DNA of 64,000 bases from Todiramphus chloris collaris (GCA_025345505.1 JANVCC010000011.1:1745849-1809848), one strand, 5' to 3'; counted from the stretch's first letter, positions 1 through 14,569 are shown. Notes: generated from the letters alone by a model not told the origin. Made by a program: numbers and translations.

Positions 1-140
1 ATGATCAGCAAATATAATAGGGTGTGTTGTATCAGCTGCTGAAAGGCTGTTAAAGGCTAAAGGTGGCTCTTGGCAGTCTGTAAGAGAGCTGTCCCTTAGA
101 CCTAATACCGGAAACCAGACTCTGGGACCTGAGATCAGGT

Positions 141-985
141 CATAGAATCATAGAATCATTTTGGTTGGAAGAGACCTTTAAGATCATCACGTCCAACCAT
201 TAACCAGCACTGCCAGGTCACCACTAAATCGTGTCCTTTGGCACCACATCTACACATCTTTTAAATACTTTCAAGGATGGTGACTCAGTCACTTTTTTCT
301 GCAGCCTGTTCCTGTGTTTGACAACCTTTTTGATGAAGAATTTTTCACTAATAATCTAAATCTCCTCTGGTGCAACTTGAAACTGTTTTCTCTTGTCCTA
401 TTGCTTGTTCCTTCGGAGAAGAGACCAACCCACACCTGCCTTTAACCTCCTTTCAGGGAGTTGTTGAAACTGAGAAGGTATCTTCTGAGTGTCCTTTTCT
501 ACAGGCTCCACAACCCAATTCCCTCAGTTGCTCCTCACAAAACTCATTCTCTAAACACTTCTTTGGCTTTGTTGCCCTTCTTTGGATGTGTTCCAGCCAC
601 TCAATGTCCTTCTTGAAGGGAGGCTCCCAAAACTGAACTCCGGATTTGAGGTGTGGCATCACATATGCCCCTCACAGGGGGACAATCCCTGCCAAGATGA
701 TGTTCTCCTTCTTGGCCCTGGGGGCACACACTGGCTGATCTTCAGCCACTTGTTGACCAACAGCCCCAGGTCCTTTTCTGCCAGGCAGCTTTCCAGCCAT
801 TCTTCCCCAAGCTTTTAGTGCTGCATGGGGTTGTTGTGACCCAAGAGCAGGACCTGCCACCTGGCTTTGTTGAACCCCATCCCACTGGCTTCAGCCCATC
901 GATCTAGACTGTGCAGATCCCTCTGTGGAGCTTCCTACCCTCAAGCAGATTAACTCACCTGATGTCATCCTGTTAACTAACTTGG
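141..985 (-). mobile_element. CR1 LINE, 3' fragment
   Basis: On the minus strand this is a CR1 3' end. The octamer tail (ATTCTATG type) is at 141-157, preceded by the standard 3' UTR and the end of the reverse-transcriptase ORF. Several frameshifts and stops make it a dead copy. The 5' boundary near 985 is approximate, because homology fades there. Confidence 0.88.
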
Positions 986-3798
986 TGCCTGGCTCTTGCT
1001 GACAAACCAAAGGTTGGAGTACTTATTCTGCACTGCAAGCATCAATGAGAGGAAAATAATATTATCAATAATTTTAAGTGCCAGCCAAAGTTTAAGTTCA
1101 TCTCTGAACTTACCCTGAATTTTGGCAGATTTTACCAAACAGATTCATCAGGAAGCTTTGGGTGAGGAGATGAAAGTAACAATGAGGCAGCAGTACCACA
1201 ACAGTCCTGCCTAGGACTGTCCAGTGGTTCAGTCTGGATGTGAAAATGGAGACTTAATCTCCACTTTGACCAAGGACATCAGGTTCCCTCAAGCTTTTCT
1301 GACACAGCAACACAGAAGGTTTTTTTTTTGCCAGTACCATTCCTGGGTTCTCCAGACATTCAAGAGGAAATCCTTCCCCTGCATTGTGAGCTTCACTGAC
1401 GCAGATTTTTTTTTTTTTTTTTTTTTCCCACTCTTTCATGACAGTTAGAATTATAGGAGGTTTGACTCCAGATGAAACATATGATATAAAGTACTTAGGA
1501 AACATTTGAAGCTAATAAAAACAGTACAAAACCCTCCCAATTCCTCTATACTGCTGACTTCAAAATACACTGGTTGACTTACATTGACCTGAGAATGACT
1601 GTTAGGACAGACAAATGTATGGGATATGCAATACTTCCAGGAATAGCTGCTGAGATGCAAGCCAAGCATCTTATGCTGTGAATCACGTTCATAAATCAGG
1701 AAAGGGGAACTGTGAACCCATTCTGATCCTCACTTCCGGTCCCGAAGGAAGGTCACCACATACTCAAGGATAATATGGACCAGTGTGTCTTTGCTTCTGA
1801 AATTCTTGAATTCTCTAGTGTTTCAAACAGGATAAACATTTTGACCCAGATCACAAGCTAGCAGAATGTTTTGCCCCAGAAAGAACAAGCTGTAAATTGT
1901 CATCTTAAATCTGAACTTTTCTTATTAACCCTTTTTTTTAATTAGTGACAGCACCAATTTAAGTACATAGCATTAACAGCATGCAGGAAAAAAAAAAGAG
2001 GAAAGAACGTATCTGTTGTAACATGTTTAATCCAGACCATGTTTAACTCAAAATTGAATGTTTTTCTTACAGTCTTTTGTGCAAATAGAAACTTGCCCAA
2101 AGGAGCTGGTTCCCTGCATTATACGATCAGTCAAAAAAAAAAAATCAAACTGATCCACTCTGGTCTTATAACCTGTGAATCAAACCCTAATTTACTAGTG
2201 GACCGAAGAAGTCATATCTAAGCAGCAAGTACCATCACACCATAAGCAGATATCTGTCCTTTTCTACAGCCCTTTAGAATAGTCTGCTTGGACGAGTAGG
2301 AAGAGACACACTCTTCCAAGCAAAGTAGAGCTGGCCCATTTGCTTTCAACTAGAAGGCTTAACATAGCTCATAAAACATTCACAGAAAGAAACCCCAAAA
2401 AGAACGCAGGGCAATGATTCAAAGGTGAAATGCTGTAGAAACCTCAATTCCTGTCATTGCCAGGGAAGTCCATGGTCTAACTGGGTGTTTTCCAAGTATA
2501 ACTTCCACAGGAACACACCATCCTGTAAGGAACAGAAAACAAGCTGTGATACCAATGACAAGTAGATCTGAGGAAGAGCACTACACAATGGTTTTCCTCT
2601 TGTCATTAGGGACAATACCTGGGATTCCAAGGATCTGAAGAGGCAAATGAGTCAGATGAGTCTGTGCTGTGCAGGTCAGTTATGCTCAATACCCCCATTT
2701 CTGCCAAGCCCATGGAGAAGCTTCTGAAGGATTCTACTTACCTCTTGGGTTTGAAATGGTATAAATGAGAGTAAAAACTGATCTGCATGTTTCTTAGATA
2801 TCTCTCCTTGTAATAAGGAAAATCAGGAATTAAAGCCAAGAGTAATCAAATATTCTGAATCAAGTTCTACAACTGCCTGGTTTTCAAATGCAAAAACACT
2901 TCCTCCACTTTGGCTCACAGAAGCAACTCACAAACTAGACCCTCAGGACCACCATTCAAGCTCCCTGCAATTTCTTTTTCAGCTGGGAACTGCATTTCAG
3001 TTTTTATCAGAACTATCTGCCTGTGTTATTTATATGCACACACATGTGTTCCAGATTCTTGGTTAACTAATTTATAGACTCTGAGGAATGCAAAGAGCAG
3101 AATGCCACTATTTGCATTTGGAGCTGTCTTTTTTTTTAAGAAAGTTTCTCCTTTTTTGAGAGCTGTGACAATGTTCTCAAAGTAAGCTGCATTTTATTTT
3201 ATTTTATATTTTGTTTTATTTGTTTCAAAGAGGCTGGTGTTTTAGGTTCTGTTCTCCTTCATTCCTGGGTCAGACTATGTATATGAAAGTTTTTGGTTTT
3301 GGACATTCCCACGTGACTGTCTACTTGAAGGGGCTGACGTTAGTTGTATCTTCAATGACCAGACCAGGGGGTTGCTTTTGAGGTCAAGGCGATGTGTCTG
3401 CAAGAGGGCTTTGTGGTAAACCAACTTATATCAAAATCTCTAGTGATTTGGGATCAAAGGAAATGGTGTTGTTTGTTATATCTTGGAGAAAGATCTGTGG
3501 ACATTTGCTGGAAATGAGATGGTGAGAAATATGAAGCTCCTGTATTTGACATACTTTTTTTTTTTTTGGCTTGTTTCTAATCAGTGCTGTAAGTGTTAAT
3601 GGTTTGCTTTGTGCCAACTGAGCTTGATAAGCTTATTAAAGAAGGCTGTGGGAAGATAAAGCCGTGAGCCTGAAATAGCTGACTCAGGTCCCACAGCAGA
3701 AGGAGAGGTCCCTGTTTGTTTTAGGTGGAGATAACAGCTCCTGGTGTGCTTGATAGTTGAAAGGGGAGTGACATAGATCTGGAAACTTAGTGATCACC
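986..3798. other. Intergenic, no gene seen
   Basis: This is AT-rich DNA with a 22-base T run near 1407-1428 and TTTTA-type repeats at 3190-3221. No exon, RNA gene or clear transposon could be recognised. Confidence 0.6.
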
Positions 3799-4070
3799 TG
3801 TGCTGGTTTTGGTTGGGGTAGAGTTAATTTTCTTTATAGTATCTGGTATGAGGCCGTGTTTTGGATTTGTGCTGGAAACAGTGTCAATAACACAGGGATG
3901 TTTTTGTTATTCCTGAGTAGTGCCTACATAGAGTCAAGGCATTTTCTGCTCCTCCACCTTATGAGTGAGCAGGCTGGAGGTGTACAAGAAATTGTGAGGG
4001 GACACAGCTAGGACACCTGACCCCAACTGAATAGCCATAGCACATGATGTCATGCTCAGTATGTGCTATC
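3799..4070 (+). mobile_element. LTR fragment, ERVL-type endogenous retrovirus
   Basis: It starts TGTGCTGGTTTTGG, which I recognise as the 5' end of ERVL-type LTRs widespread in neoavian birds. Similarity continues through the GATGTCATGCTCAG segment near 4047-4060, then is lost or rearranged. The 3' end of the LTR and any internal retroviral genes are absent nearby, so this looks like a degraded solo LTR. The family is named from memory only. Confidence 0.65.
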
Positions 4071-4854
4071 AAGTGGCCAAGACCCTAAAGGAGGGGGTTA
4101 CTCATCAAAAAGTCTACCTTCTCTCACCACTGATGGGGTGCTGAAGTTGCGGCCCCACCTCGGGCAGTGTGGACCAAGGTTATCTGTGGGGTCTGTGGCC
4201 TGAGGACTTTGCTCGGGATCCTCCAGTATCATCCCACAATGCCTGTGTCCCTAGGCACACACACCCTCGGTGAATATCCTCTTCTACTTTCTAGATGACA
4301 AGTTTGGTTTAGACAACATCAAGCTCATGCCCAACCTCAGATCATCTCATAAACTCCTGTCCAGCTGAGAAGAAATCTAGAATCAGCAGGGAAAGAAGGG
4401 GCAGCATTGTATTGTCTCCAACACCTCTGCACAGCTAGCAGAAAAGCTGAGCTGAGTGCCTTCTCTGTGGGTAAGAAAAAACACAGGACTAGGGACTTGT
4501 GCAAAGAGGGCACTGTGATCAAACCATTGGGCTTCATGTCATGTTTTAAGTGATGTTCTATGCAAGACTCAAATAAGGTAGTCTTGATGCAAACTTGGCA
4601 TGAAAAGGTTATGACACCAGATAGCACTTATGTTCCATGTAACAAAGTTAAACAAAGAACCTCTATCTGGAGAACAGCATCAGTTTCCAGAGATAATATT
4701 AATAAATAAGTAAGGTTAATAGAAGCAATCCTTTGCCTATTCCACTACTTCTGTTCTCATTTCATACTCATGTCTTTAGCAAACATCAGGTCTTGGGGAG
4801 AGATGTTCTTGACCCCATAAAATTTGGTAAGCCTATCAAAGCCTTGGTGTCCCT
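4071..4854. other. Intergenic, no gene seen
   Basis: The first 150 bases may be divergent LTR remainder. Otherwise nothing is recognised. The 96-codon minus frame at 4337-4627 has no features of a known protein. Confidence 0.5.
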
Positions 4855-5080
4855 AAAAATCCTAATCAGTTATTTACAGATGACATAAACACTGGAAAAA
4901 AGGGGAAAATGTTATAACAGGAAAAAATGTAAAATCATAAATACAGGATTGAAAGGGAAAGGCACACTAACAAAATGAAGAGGAGAATAGAAAGCAGGCT
5001 GCAAGAGACTTGGGACGTTGCTGCTCAGATGAACATAATAATCTGATGGCATCTCAGAGTGCGTAAGTGGGGGAATTGTG
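4855..5080 (+). mobile_element. Possible ancient CR1 internal fragment
   Basis: The stretch near 4868-4885 reads like the reverse-transcriptase DD-box region (phenylalanine, threonine, Asp-Asp), followed by sequence resembling the region downstream of it in old CR1 elements. It is heavily decayed and no frame stays open. Confidence 0.35.
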
Positions 5081-5545
5081 ACTTTGTACTGTTTCTATTC
5101 AACAGTGACTGTCTCCAGAATGAGGCACTTATTTTCAATGTCTTTTTAAATAAAAAAAAAAAATTGAAGCAAACCAAACAACCAAGCTTGGAAATATTCA
5201 GGCAGGAGAAACAAGGGTAATTAAGGTGTTGAAAAATTTGCCTTAATCCTAAACAAAAATCCTAAGGTGCTCAGGTGTAGCTGTCAAAACTAGAGGGAAA
5301 AAGTGTCTTGATCAGATTCTTACAGCACTTACTTCGGAGGAGGGTTTAGGAGGATTTTCAGTCTTAGAGACAACAGTATAATGAAACCTAAAGCTTGGAA
5401 GTTGATTTGACCTAGGCAAAATGAGATTTAAAATAAAGGTGTTTAACAAAACATTAGAACAGCTTGGAACAGGGAATGTGGTAGAATTTCCATCACTAGC
5501 CATTCTCCAAATGACCACAGTACATTTTTTCTCCATTTCAGACAT

Positions 5546-5634
5546 GAATTAACTGCCAGAAGCCTAATGGCCTCTTATGCAAGAAGTCAGACAAGATGAT
5601 CACCATGGTCTCTTCTGATCTTACAGTCTATGAC
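5546..5634 (+). mobile_element. Old CR1 3' tip
   Basis: It carries the string GATGATCACCATGGTCTCTT followed by a CTTACAGTCTATGA-like end. This is the characteristic 3' terminus of older CR1 subfamilies shared by birds and other reptiles. It may be the tip of the same element as the fragment at 4855. Confidence 0.55.
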
Positions 5635-7664
5635 TAATGTATCATGTGTTTGTTCCCTCATTCTCTCTGGGGGAGAAGGAAATGCAGTGGGCTGTTTTGT
5701 TTTGGAAGGATTATTGAGAGTTTTTAGTGTACTGTACTTAATTTAGAGGAGGGAGGTCAGAAGTGTGTGTTGTAGTTGGAACAGAGAGTTGCAATGTTTG
5801 TGGGGGTTCTTTGTGGGGAGCTTGTCCCATCCTGGCCCCTGAGAACATGCTGAATTTCATCCCTCTTCTATTAGAAAGTGTTGCAGTGCCACAGGATTGA
5901 GACATTCCAAGTCCAGGAGCTGTGGATGATCTTTTGCCATTTCCACTGAACCCTTAAGGAGCACGCTTATGACACTGAGCCGTAGGAAGCTACTGTGCAC
6001 AGGAGAGGCATTGAATGCTTCCATGCCCAATGCAACTTGCTGCAGTATTTTGGGCCCCATGAAAAGATAACCCATTGCTGATTCGGAAAGACCTGTGTTG
6101 CTCCTGTGCTCCTCTGCAGCCTTTCTTTCATAGAAAATGAGCGATGAGCAGCCCAGTGATGCTTGCTGAGAGGATAGCATTAGCCCTCTGAAACATGTCA
6201 AAGGTTCAAAGATGAGTGTCAGGGCTTATGAGTCACTTTTCAGATATTAAGATAGCGCATAATATCACTTGCAATCAGCCAAAGATAACTATCTCACTCT
6301 CATATATCCAAGCTGTGACAAATCAAAATTATTTTGAGGGAAAAAATACTTATCCAGGACAACAGCTTTCATTCTGACTAAAAAATGTCATTGCTTTACA
6401 GTGCTTAATGAAGCATACAATATCAGCCTTGTTTTTAGTTTCTTCTGCAAAAAGAAAATATATTATATATTCTATAAATACACTATATATATGTATACAC
6501 TATATACACTATACTGTATTCAGGAGACACTGAAAAGGGGGGGAGGGTGAAGTTTGTAAATATACAGCCTATCTTTATTATAGTGTTGAGCAAAATGTTA
6601 TTGCCTCTCCATAGGACAGCACAACAGATCACTGAACTAAGGAGGCAGTTGTTATTTTACATGTAAAGAGAGGAGGGACTATGGACCACATGCACAAAAG
6701 GAGTCATGTGCCTCAGTCCTCTGAAGGAATATGGACTTGTGGTTCTAAGAGCCTTTTTAGGCCTGGTTTGACCATAAGTATCTGCTCCAAAGTCATAGAC
6801 AAAGGAATACAATCCCTGTTAATTCATCTCAGCCTGTAAACAGTAACCACTGCATGATTTTGGTTAATAAGACCTCAGCTTTCTGTTATGAAGGCTTTGT
6901 AATTTATTGAAACCAGAGTACAAGAGCTAACTAGCCTGAATTTGAATTAAGTTTGGATTATTTTAGATTTGAGCTTCTTATTTTGGTGGCCGACAATAAA
7001 TACAGGTAGGCAGTGGGCATCATTGGCATCATCTGCAATTTGAAGCATAGGGTTTAATCTGAAACCTCTTGCTGAACAATCCAACCCTCAAAGCTTGATG
7101 AACAGGCAGAAGTTACCCAACAGGTTGAGCAATAGTACACTGTTTCTACAACCAAATCACCATACATACAAGAAGACTTTCTCTGAAAATCTAGCCCCCT
7201 GTGGTAGTAAGAAATGTAGAGGCTGAGAACATAGGGTGAAATGAATTGTTCAATAAGAGAAGCAGAAATAGGGATTAGAACGAAGACCTTTTGAACTTTA
7301 TCATTGTGAAACTGCTTAAGAAAGAGGAAATCCTTTTCCCTTCAATTCAACGACAAAGTACCACCCTCTTCCTGGAGGTTACAAACTTTAATGAACTCAT
7401 TCTTGACAGGTACTTTTACCCTCCTCACCAGGACCATTCAGCCCTCAAAGCAAGGTTTTTTTCTAAGAATGTTCAAAGAAAGTGCAGGTTTGCACTTGTA
7501 TTTGGAAATTTATGAAGGTGTTGGTTTAAGGCTGAACCCTGTGGGATCCCTGGTGCGTCCCAATCCCGCTGCAGCCAACAGCAGCTGCAGAACTGAGGTC
7601 TGTTTTGTGGGATTTTGAAAGTGCTCAGCCTTTCATGATTTTGCAGGTTGAGAAAGAAGGTCAG
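5635..7664. other. Intergenic, no gene seen
   Basis: An AT-rich dinucleotide patch lies at 6461-6520. The 114-codon minus frame at 5857-6201 is the longest non-repeat frame here, but it resembles nothing I know and lacks a promoter or splice context. Confidence 0.55.
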
Positions 7665-8575
7665 ATTAGAGAACTGATGATGCCAACCTGAGTGATGCAG
7701 TTGACATGCCTGAGTGATAGAATGCCATCCAGAGGGACAGGGACAAGCTTGAGAAGTGGGCCTGTGTGAGCCTCATGAGGTTCAACAAGGCAAAGTCCTG
7801 CACCTGGGTCAGGGCAACCTCTGGTATCAATCCAGGTTGGGGGATGAAGGGATGGAGAGTAGCCCTGTGGAGAAGGACCTGAGGGTGCTGGTGGATGAAA
7901 AGATGAACATGAGCCGGCAACGTGTGCTCACAGCCCACAAAGCCAAACCATATCCTGGGCTGTATGAAAAGCAGTGGGGGAAGCAGGTCAAGGGATGGGA
8001 TTCTGCCCCTCTGCTCCGCTCTGCTTTGGTGAGATCCTCCCTGCAGTGCTGGGTCCAGCTCTGGAGTCCTCAGCACAGGAGAGACAGGGACCTGTTGGAG
8101 CGGGGCCAGAGGAGGCCACAGCAATGCTGGGAGGGCTGGAACCCCTCTGCTGGGAGGCCAGGCTGAGAGAATGGGGGCTGTTCAGCCTGAAGAAGAGAAG
8201 GCTCCAGGGAGATGTTATGGTGACCTTCAGTACTTAAAGGGGACCTATACGAAAGATGGGGAGGGCTTTTTTAGCAGAGTTTGTTTTGACAGTACAAGCA
8301 GTGATTGTTTTAAACTAAAAGAGGGGAGATTTAGACTGGATATAAGGAAGAATTTTTATGATGGGGGCCAGGGGGTGTGTGTGTGTGAAACACTGGACCA
8401 AGTTGCCCAGAGAGATGGTAGATGTCCCATCCCTGGAAACATTCCAGGTGAGATTGGATGGACCTTTGAGCAACCTGCTCTAGTTGCACATGTCCCTGCT
8501 CCCTGCAGGGGGGTTGGACTAGATGAGCTTGAAAGGTCCCTTCCAACCCAAACCATTCTATGATTCTCTCATTCT
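7665..8575 (+). mobile_element. CR1 LINE, 3' fragment (RT end plus tail)
   Basis: The plus strand encodes the C-terminal part of the CR1 reverse transcriptase in broken frames (7756-8166, 7974-8237, 8171-8563), including the segment with FRLDIRKNF. It ends at 8555-8575 with the CTATGATTCT-type tail. Frameshifts show it is inactive. Confidence 0.92.
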
Positions 8576-11500
8576 AACTGATCCTGGCTTGTATAAGTGG
8601 AAATTTAAGCAAGAGACCAGATCCAAGCTCAGAGTATCACATCTTCTTGTTCAGTTAGATGTGATGCTTAAAGCGTCACATCCTGTTGTGAAATTCAGAC
8701 CAAGGTAAGTCTCTCCCAAGATCTATTATGAGTATTTGGCAGCAGTATCTCTTTTCCAGTCTCCTCTCCTTCACAATGCTCTTCTACAGACATGTTATGA
8801 GATTGATCCTGACAGAGCCTGGTGTGTACTCCATGATGGTGCCATGAACTTCTTTTTAATGTTAAGTGTTTTTTGTTTCCTTTCTTCCAGCACACTCCCG
8901 TGTTTCTGACGAACGAGCTATTGTAATTCACATGACTCAGGTTTATTCAGCATGCTGTCAGACCTGGAGCACTGTCAGGCTTGTTTATTGGTTTTATGTC
9001 CTTCCAGACCTTTTATAGGAAAAGACAGAAAGCTGCTATTTCACCACGTACATCTCTTATATCAACAAACCGCTGAGTAACACAGTGCTCCTTCCTCTGC
9101 ATTCTAGCTTGTCATATAAAAATTCACATGGCTTACCCTCTTTTCTGAAGCCAACTGATTTTACCCACCCAGATGAAGTGGACCCAGACAAGCTGATGCA
9201 TTTTTATAATACATCCTACATTCAGATTTTATATTTTCCATGCTATTTCTCAATTTTGGGACTGCAAAGAGGCAACAAAAACATGACTTACAAAGAAAAA
9301 GTCCTTGAGATCTATCTTTTAGATTTTGCCGTTAGTCAAGGATCACTGTGTTTGGGGTAAATGCTTCTGAGCCATGTCAGTCATCACTTTGGCTCTGCAA
9401 ATCTTTCAAGTGTTGCTCCTTCTCAAAAGAGACAGTGTTGAGATGAAGTAAAGATCTATTTTTCAAGGGGGTTACAGGACCTTTCCCCAGAATGACAGCA
9501 AGATTTGTGAAGCTCCCCGAGCTAAAATGGAAACACGCTCCTCATCCCCTGTAGATCACCTCCTATTAAAGGAATGACCTTTGAAAAGTGTGTTTGAAGA
9601 AGGTTTGTCAGGACATCTCTGCTGATCTTTACCCAAATGCAGCTTGCTGTTGAGCTGATGTCACTGTGAATGTTCCCGTGCTTGGCCTACCTTGGCTGCA
9701 ATGTGAAACGCTTGTGCTTCCATTTCTCCTCCACCGCTTGTGTCAAAGTGGAGTTGTGCTTTCATACACTAAGAATTTGCACAAGCCAAGTATAAGGGCT
9801 GAGCTGACAAGCTGTAACTTCTTAACCACCCACTTGATTATATAGAACTGTTTGCCTAAGGGCTTTCTTTTACTTTTCGACCCCCCGTGCTGATAATATT
9901 TATACACGTATTTAAGTTTATGTACACAAGTGTCCAATGTCAATTAGTCCACTCTGATAAATGAAGTGTAGTCCACATGCAAATGTGTGCAAGAAGGAAG
10001 CTTTGATCCTGTTTATATTTTTTATATCTCTAAAGGAAAATAATCTATGGCCTGTAAATGCAGTGTCTATGAAAAATGCATCTTGTCATATCATTTTGCT
10101 ATTGACCAACCATAGTACTGCTGCTGTGGGACATGACCACTGCTGGAGGACATGGTCTGAGGGCTTGAGCCAGCCAGTCCTAAGTAAAGTTCCTTCCATA
10201 ACCTTTAAGTCTGAATCATAAATGTCCAGAGTGAGGGAGAAGTGCCCAGAGTTCAGATACTGGGGGAAACTTTTGCCACATTCAAATCAAAACCCCTGTC
10301 TTTACTGATGCCAGAATTTTACCACTAGCGTTTATCTTTGAGCTTGTTAGAAAAAATATATGTCAAGTTTCCAGTTTTAATATGGAATCAGACATGGAAG
10401 TGGGGTGGAATAGGGTCTCTATCTCTGTTGAACCGTGTTAAAGTGTGGGGTTGTATTCCCAGAAATGGCTGGGATTTGTAACCCAGGAGGTACCATCCAT
10501 TTGAAACTGTGCACCCATTTTCTGATGAGAGTTCTCTATCCCATTCCTCCTTCTGCTAGTGTCCTGTTTAGCATAACACTGTGGAGGACAGAGAGAGAAG
10601 ACGATTTCTGTATTAATTATTATCCCTGATTTGGCATTTTGGTGAGTGAGTAGCCAGGATTTTAACTCCTTTTCCATATGCACACCTTCTTCAAAGACTA
10701 ATTCAATGAATTGATTTGACTATTATGAGCTGCACTTGTTTATCCATTCAACTTCATTGTAATAATATGGTAGAAAGTGATCTTCTGTTAATTTTTTTAA
10801 AGATTCATACTACCTTGAAATGCAAATACATTTGCTTTCATCCCACTAGTGGATTAACTTCTGTTTGTTCAAAGCCAGAGTATAACCATACTTGCTGTTA
10901 TAAATTTTCATTTTGATGGAGGACGTACATGGAATTTGTCTCCTAAGGCAGTTTAAAGAAGCCCACCATGATTTATAGTCACATAAGATTCTGGAGAATG
11001 TGCAGTTTTCAGGGCTCAAACCTTCTGCCTACGCAATGCTCATCATCTTCTTGCTGAAACATCTGGCCTTCAGAAAACGAGAAAGTGTACTGAAGTATAA
11101 ACTGTGAGGTTGCTCTTCAACCTCGCACATTATCACTCAATTGCAGATATCAGAGACGCTTTATTGCTAATAAACATTATATGCATTACAATGGCTTTGA
11201 AGATCTTTCTCCTTTGCTAGTAAGTAGGAGATACCCAGCTGCACTATCAAAACTGCAAATATTTGAGACTAAATTGAGAAAAATGTGCTTTCTATTTGAA
11301 CTATATTGGTAGGTTTTGCCATGTTAAATATAGATATATGTGATGTGATGTAGATGTTTGTGTCTGAGCTCCCCTTCTTGCCAGTGGAAAGAGGAAGTTA
11401 GAGACTGAATGTGGAAAAGTCTGGTCCAGCAACTGATCTTCATTCCATACAGTCTTACAGAGATACAGGTTGGGAAGGTCCTGAACAAGTCACCTGTGTC

Positions 11501-14500
11501 CCCATCCAGTCTCCTAGGGTGGATCAAGAACTTCTGGACCTTCCTTAGCAAGTGTTTGTTTGAGCTGTTCCTACCAAAGGGGAAAGACCAGTCACTGTGT
11601 TGACTTCAGTAGAAGAGACTTGTACAGATGGCTTAATTCTAGACTAATTATTGAAATGCTAATGGTTGGATCTGACAATTTTTATTTCAGTTTCTGAAAA
11701 GTTATGTATCTTATTTAAGTTATTCTTCTCATATTGGCCATGCAGAGAGAAAAGAATCTCTAAAGAACATCCTTCCTGCCCCAAAATATGTAAAATCACT
11801 TCTCGGTGATGTGACTCCACTGGAGGTGCCACTGTCTCTGTTGTCTATAAACGAACACCTCAAATTATCTGCCTGACTTTAAGCATGATGGAATGAGGTG
11901 GGATGTATCTGACCATCATCAGGCCATCATTCAAAGCCCAGATTTGAAAAAAAAAATTCATGCCATCACCCTGGAAGTGTTCAGCTTCCAGACAAAACTG
12001 GAGTCAAGTGAAAAACACAAACAAAAACAAAAAAACCCAAAACAACAGAAAATAAAAGTGGAAATATCCTCTACCAAAATGAAGACTTAATAGGCCTTTA
12101 AAACATGTTTCTGAAAACTGTGAGCCCATAGAACTTAGGTGGAAGAGATTATCTGTAAGTAACAAAAAATACTTACCTGTGACAATCTGACTTCTTTCAA
12201 TGCCTAATTTGCTACAAATGTGACATGAACATTACTGCAAAGCTGAAACTAAGTGGAAAAAGGTGAAATGACCAGAAGACCATCAGTCTTCCCTCCCACC
12301 TGCTGTTATTATTCTTCCATCAGGAACTGATGGACAAAGTACCTCTTAAAAATTCTGCACTCCACTCTGATGGCAACAGGAAGAGTGTTTCTGTCATTTC
12401 AAGTTGACACCAGGTTATTTTCTAGATGTTCAAGATTCTAAGTGCTGCTACTGTCATATCACAACCTTTAACGGGTATTTAAAGTGACTACTTGGGTAAG
12501 TTGAATTGTCTACATTTGAAAAGCATTTTTGAGTTCTCATAAAAAAAAATGAAATAGGGAAAAAAAGCCCACACCACAATAAAACCCACTTTTATTCATA
12601 ATGAAGTGAAAAGCACTTCCTAGAAATTGTTGTACTTCTTTTCTCAGTCACAGTGCTTTAAATGGCCCATTCTGATACTGTCAGAGCTGCCAGGTCAAAC
12701 CACGCCCCTAATTTTTACAGGCTTTTTCAATAATAGAGGTGCATATGCCATCCAAAACCTCAAAGTTATGTCACTAACTTTGCAAAGTGTATAAGAATGC
12801 AGGGAAGTAAATATTGTGGAAAAGAATAAGAGGACAACCATTATGTAAACAAGGGAATTACCTAAGTGTCTAAGGCAAGATTTCAGAGGACTGTTAATCA
12901 TTACATTATTATGCAATTTCTATATATCATTAACAGTCTCCCTTTGTAATCTGCATATTTTTATAATATAAGATTCCTTTGATGACAGTCCATTTTATTA
13001 TGCTTGGTGATGTTTCTCATTACCAGTGTCAATGCATCATTACTTCTGCTATTACTTCACTCATTAATGATCTATGAAGTTTTTTTTCCTTTTTGATGTT
13101 TTTCCCAGCTCAACACACTATGAAACAGGCAACACTTTGCTGTAATGGGAAGTATAATTATGAGAATCAAACTAATTTTCCCAATAACTTTTTTCTGATA
13201 CTTTCCCATCTTCTGTCGAAGCCTGAACACATGTTTGTAATCTTTCTTGGTGTCAGAACAGTGTCTACAAATTCTGGAAACTCTGAGGCCTAAACTACAC
13301 ATTTTCCAATTGCAATGATGCAATGATTTATACTGGATCCTTTTTAAGACTGACTCTCAGTGCTTTTGATCTGCTCAACCAGTTGTAGTCAAGTTGTACT
13401 TATGCGGGTCCCAGACCTCCTTCCTTCCAACCTCAAATAATGCTATAAAAGTATAAGAAATATTACAGGTGTAAAATGGCATATATTGAGACTGGGGTCC
13501 CACAGCTACAGAGTAATAAATCTTAAGTCATTCAGCAAAATATCAAAGACATGCCTGCTAGGACTCAAAACTGGGAACAAACATTTCTAAACACAGACAG
13601 TAGACCAAATACAGGGAAGATATTATAAAGAACAACAAGTAGGTTCTTTTACTCTGTTTATAAGAGAACAAATGAGAAATAAAATGTTTTGGATAAGTCC
13701 TTTAAGAAAGAAGCACAAAGCAAATTTGGACACACAGATTCACACTCAGTTCAGACTTTGAAATATGGATCAAAGTTGTCTGTGCCACGGAGGCATCAGT
13801 CAGCTCTGCTCTGTTTCTGCTTCTTGAAAGCATCTGCTTTATATTTCATTGGGACTACTGCAAATTGCTTTCAGCTATAAATTTACAGTGACTTTTTTTT
13901 AATGGAAAATGGAAGACATAAGTGGCAGTTTATTAACAAACAGTTCCTGGGCCTGGCTAAGGCTGTGTGTACTACTCTGGATGTGACTGCCTCCATCTAG
14001 AATAGATCTGGTAGAGCTATGGCTGGTGAAGGTTGAATGCATCATGCATATTTCTGGGTCAGTTACCAAATAAGAAACTAAACAGGTAGGTTGGATCAAC
14101 TTGAAGTGAAATTTTCAAGCCATTTTCTGTTGTTGTGCTTAAATAAAGCAATTGTGTTGAGACATACAATTCAATGCATTTGGACTAAAGATCAGTGGAA
14201 ACTAAATCTACATTTATGTGCTATTCATGAAATGGAAGATTAGAACAGCTTTGTATCAATCCCAGGGATAAAGAGTGTCCCTGGAATAGAGATCAAGGAT
14301 TTAAATATCTTCAAGTCTCTCCTAATGAATGGAGCCCCTCTTCAGTGTTTTGGGGACGTCCTCAGTGGTAAGTAATATTCACTGTGCTGAGCTGGATGGA
14401 AGACCCATCCAGCATCACAGCCTCTTCCCCCTTGGATAACTATGGATAAAAAGTTCATAGGTTAGGTGTCTCTGGAATGCAAGTACAACTCCAAGTTTTG

Positions 14501-14569
14501 TTTAAATTTTTAAAATATGATTTGGGACAGGGAAGCTTGTTTCTCCCTCAGAAAGCCTTTTTCAGAGAG
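8576..14569. other. Intergenic, no gene seen
   Basis: This is six kilobases of AT-rich DNA with scattered A- and T-runs (for example near 12000-12060). No exon with recognisable protein homology, RNA gene or clear transposon was found. Confidence 0.55.

Noticed and set aside
5857..6201. 114-codon minus frame
   Set aside because: There is no recognisable domain, no flanking splice or promoter signal, and a length expected by chance in 64 kb.
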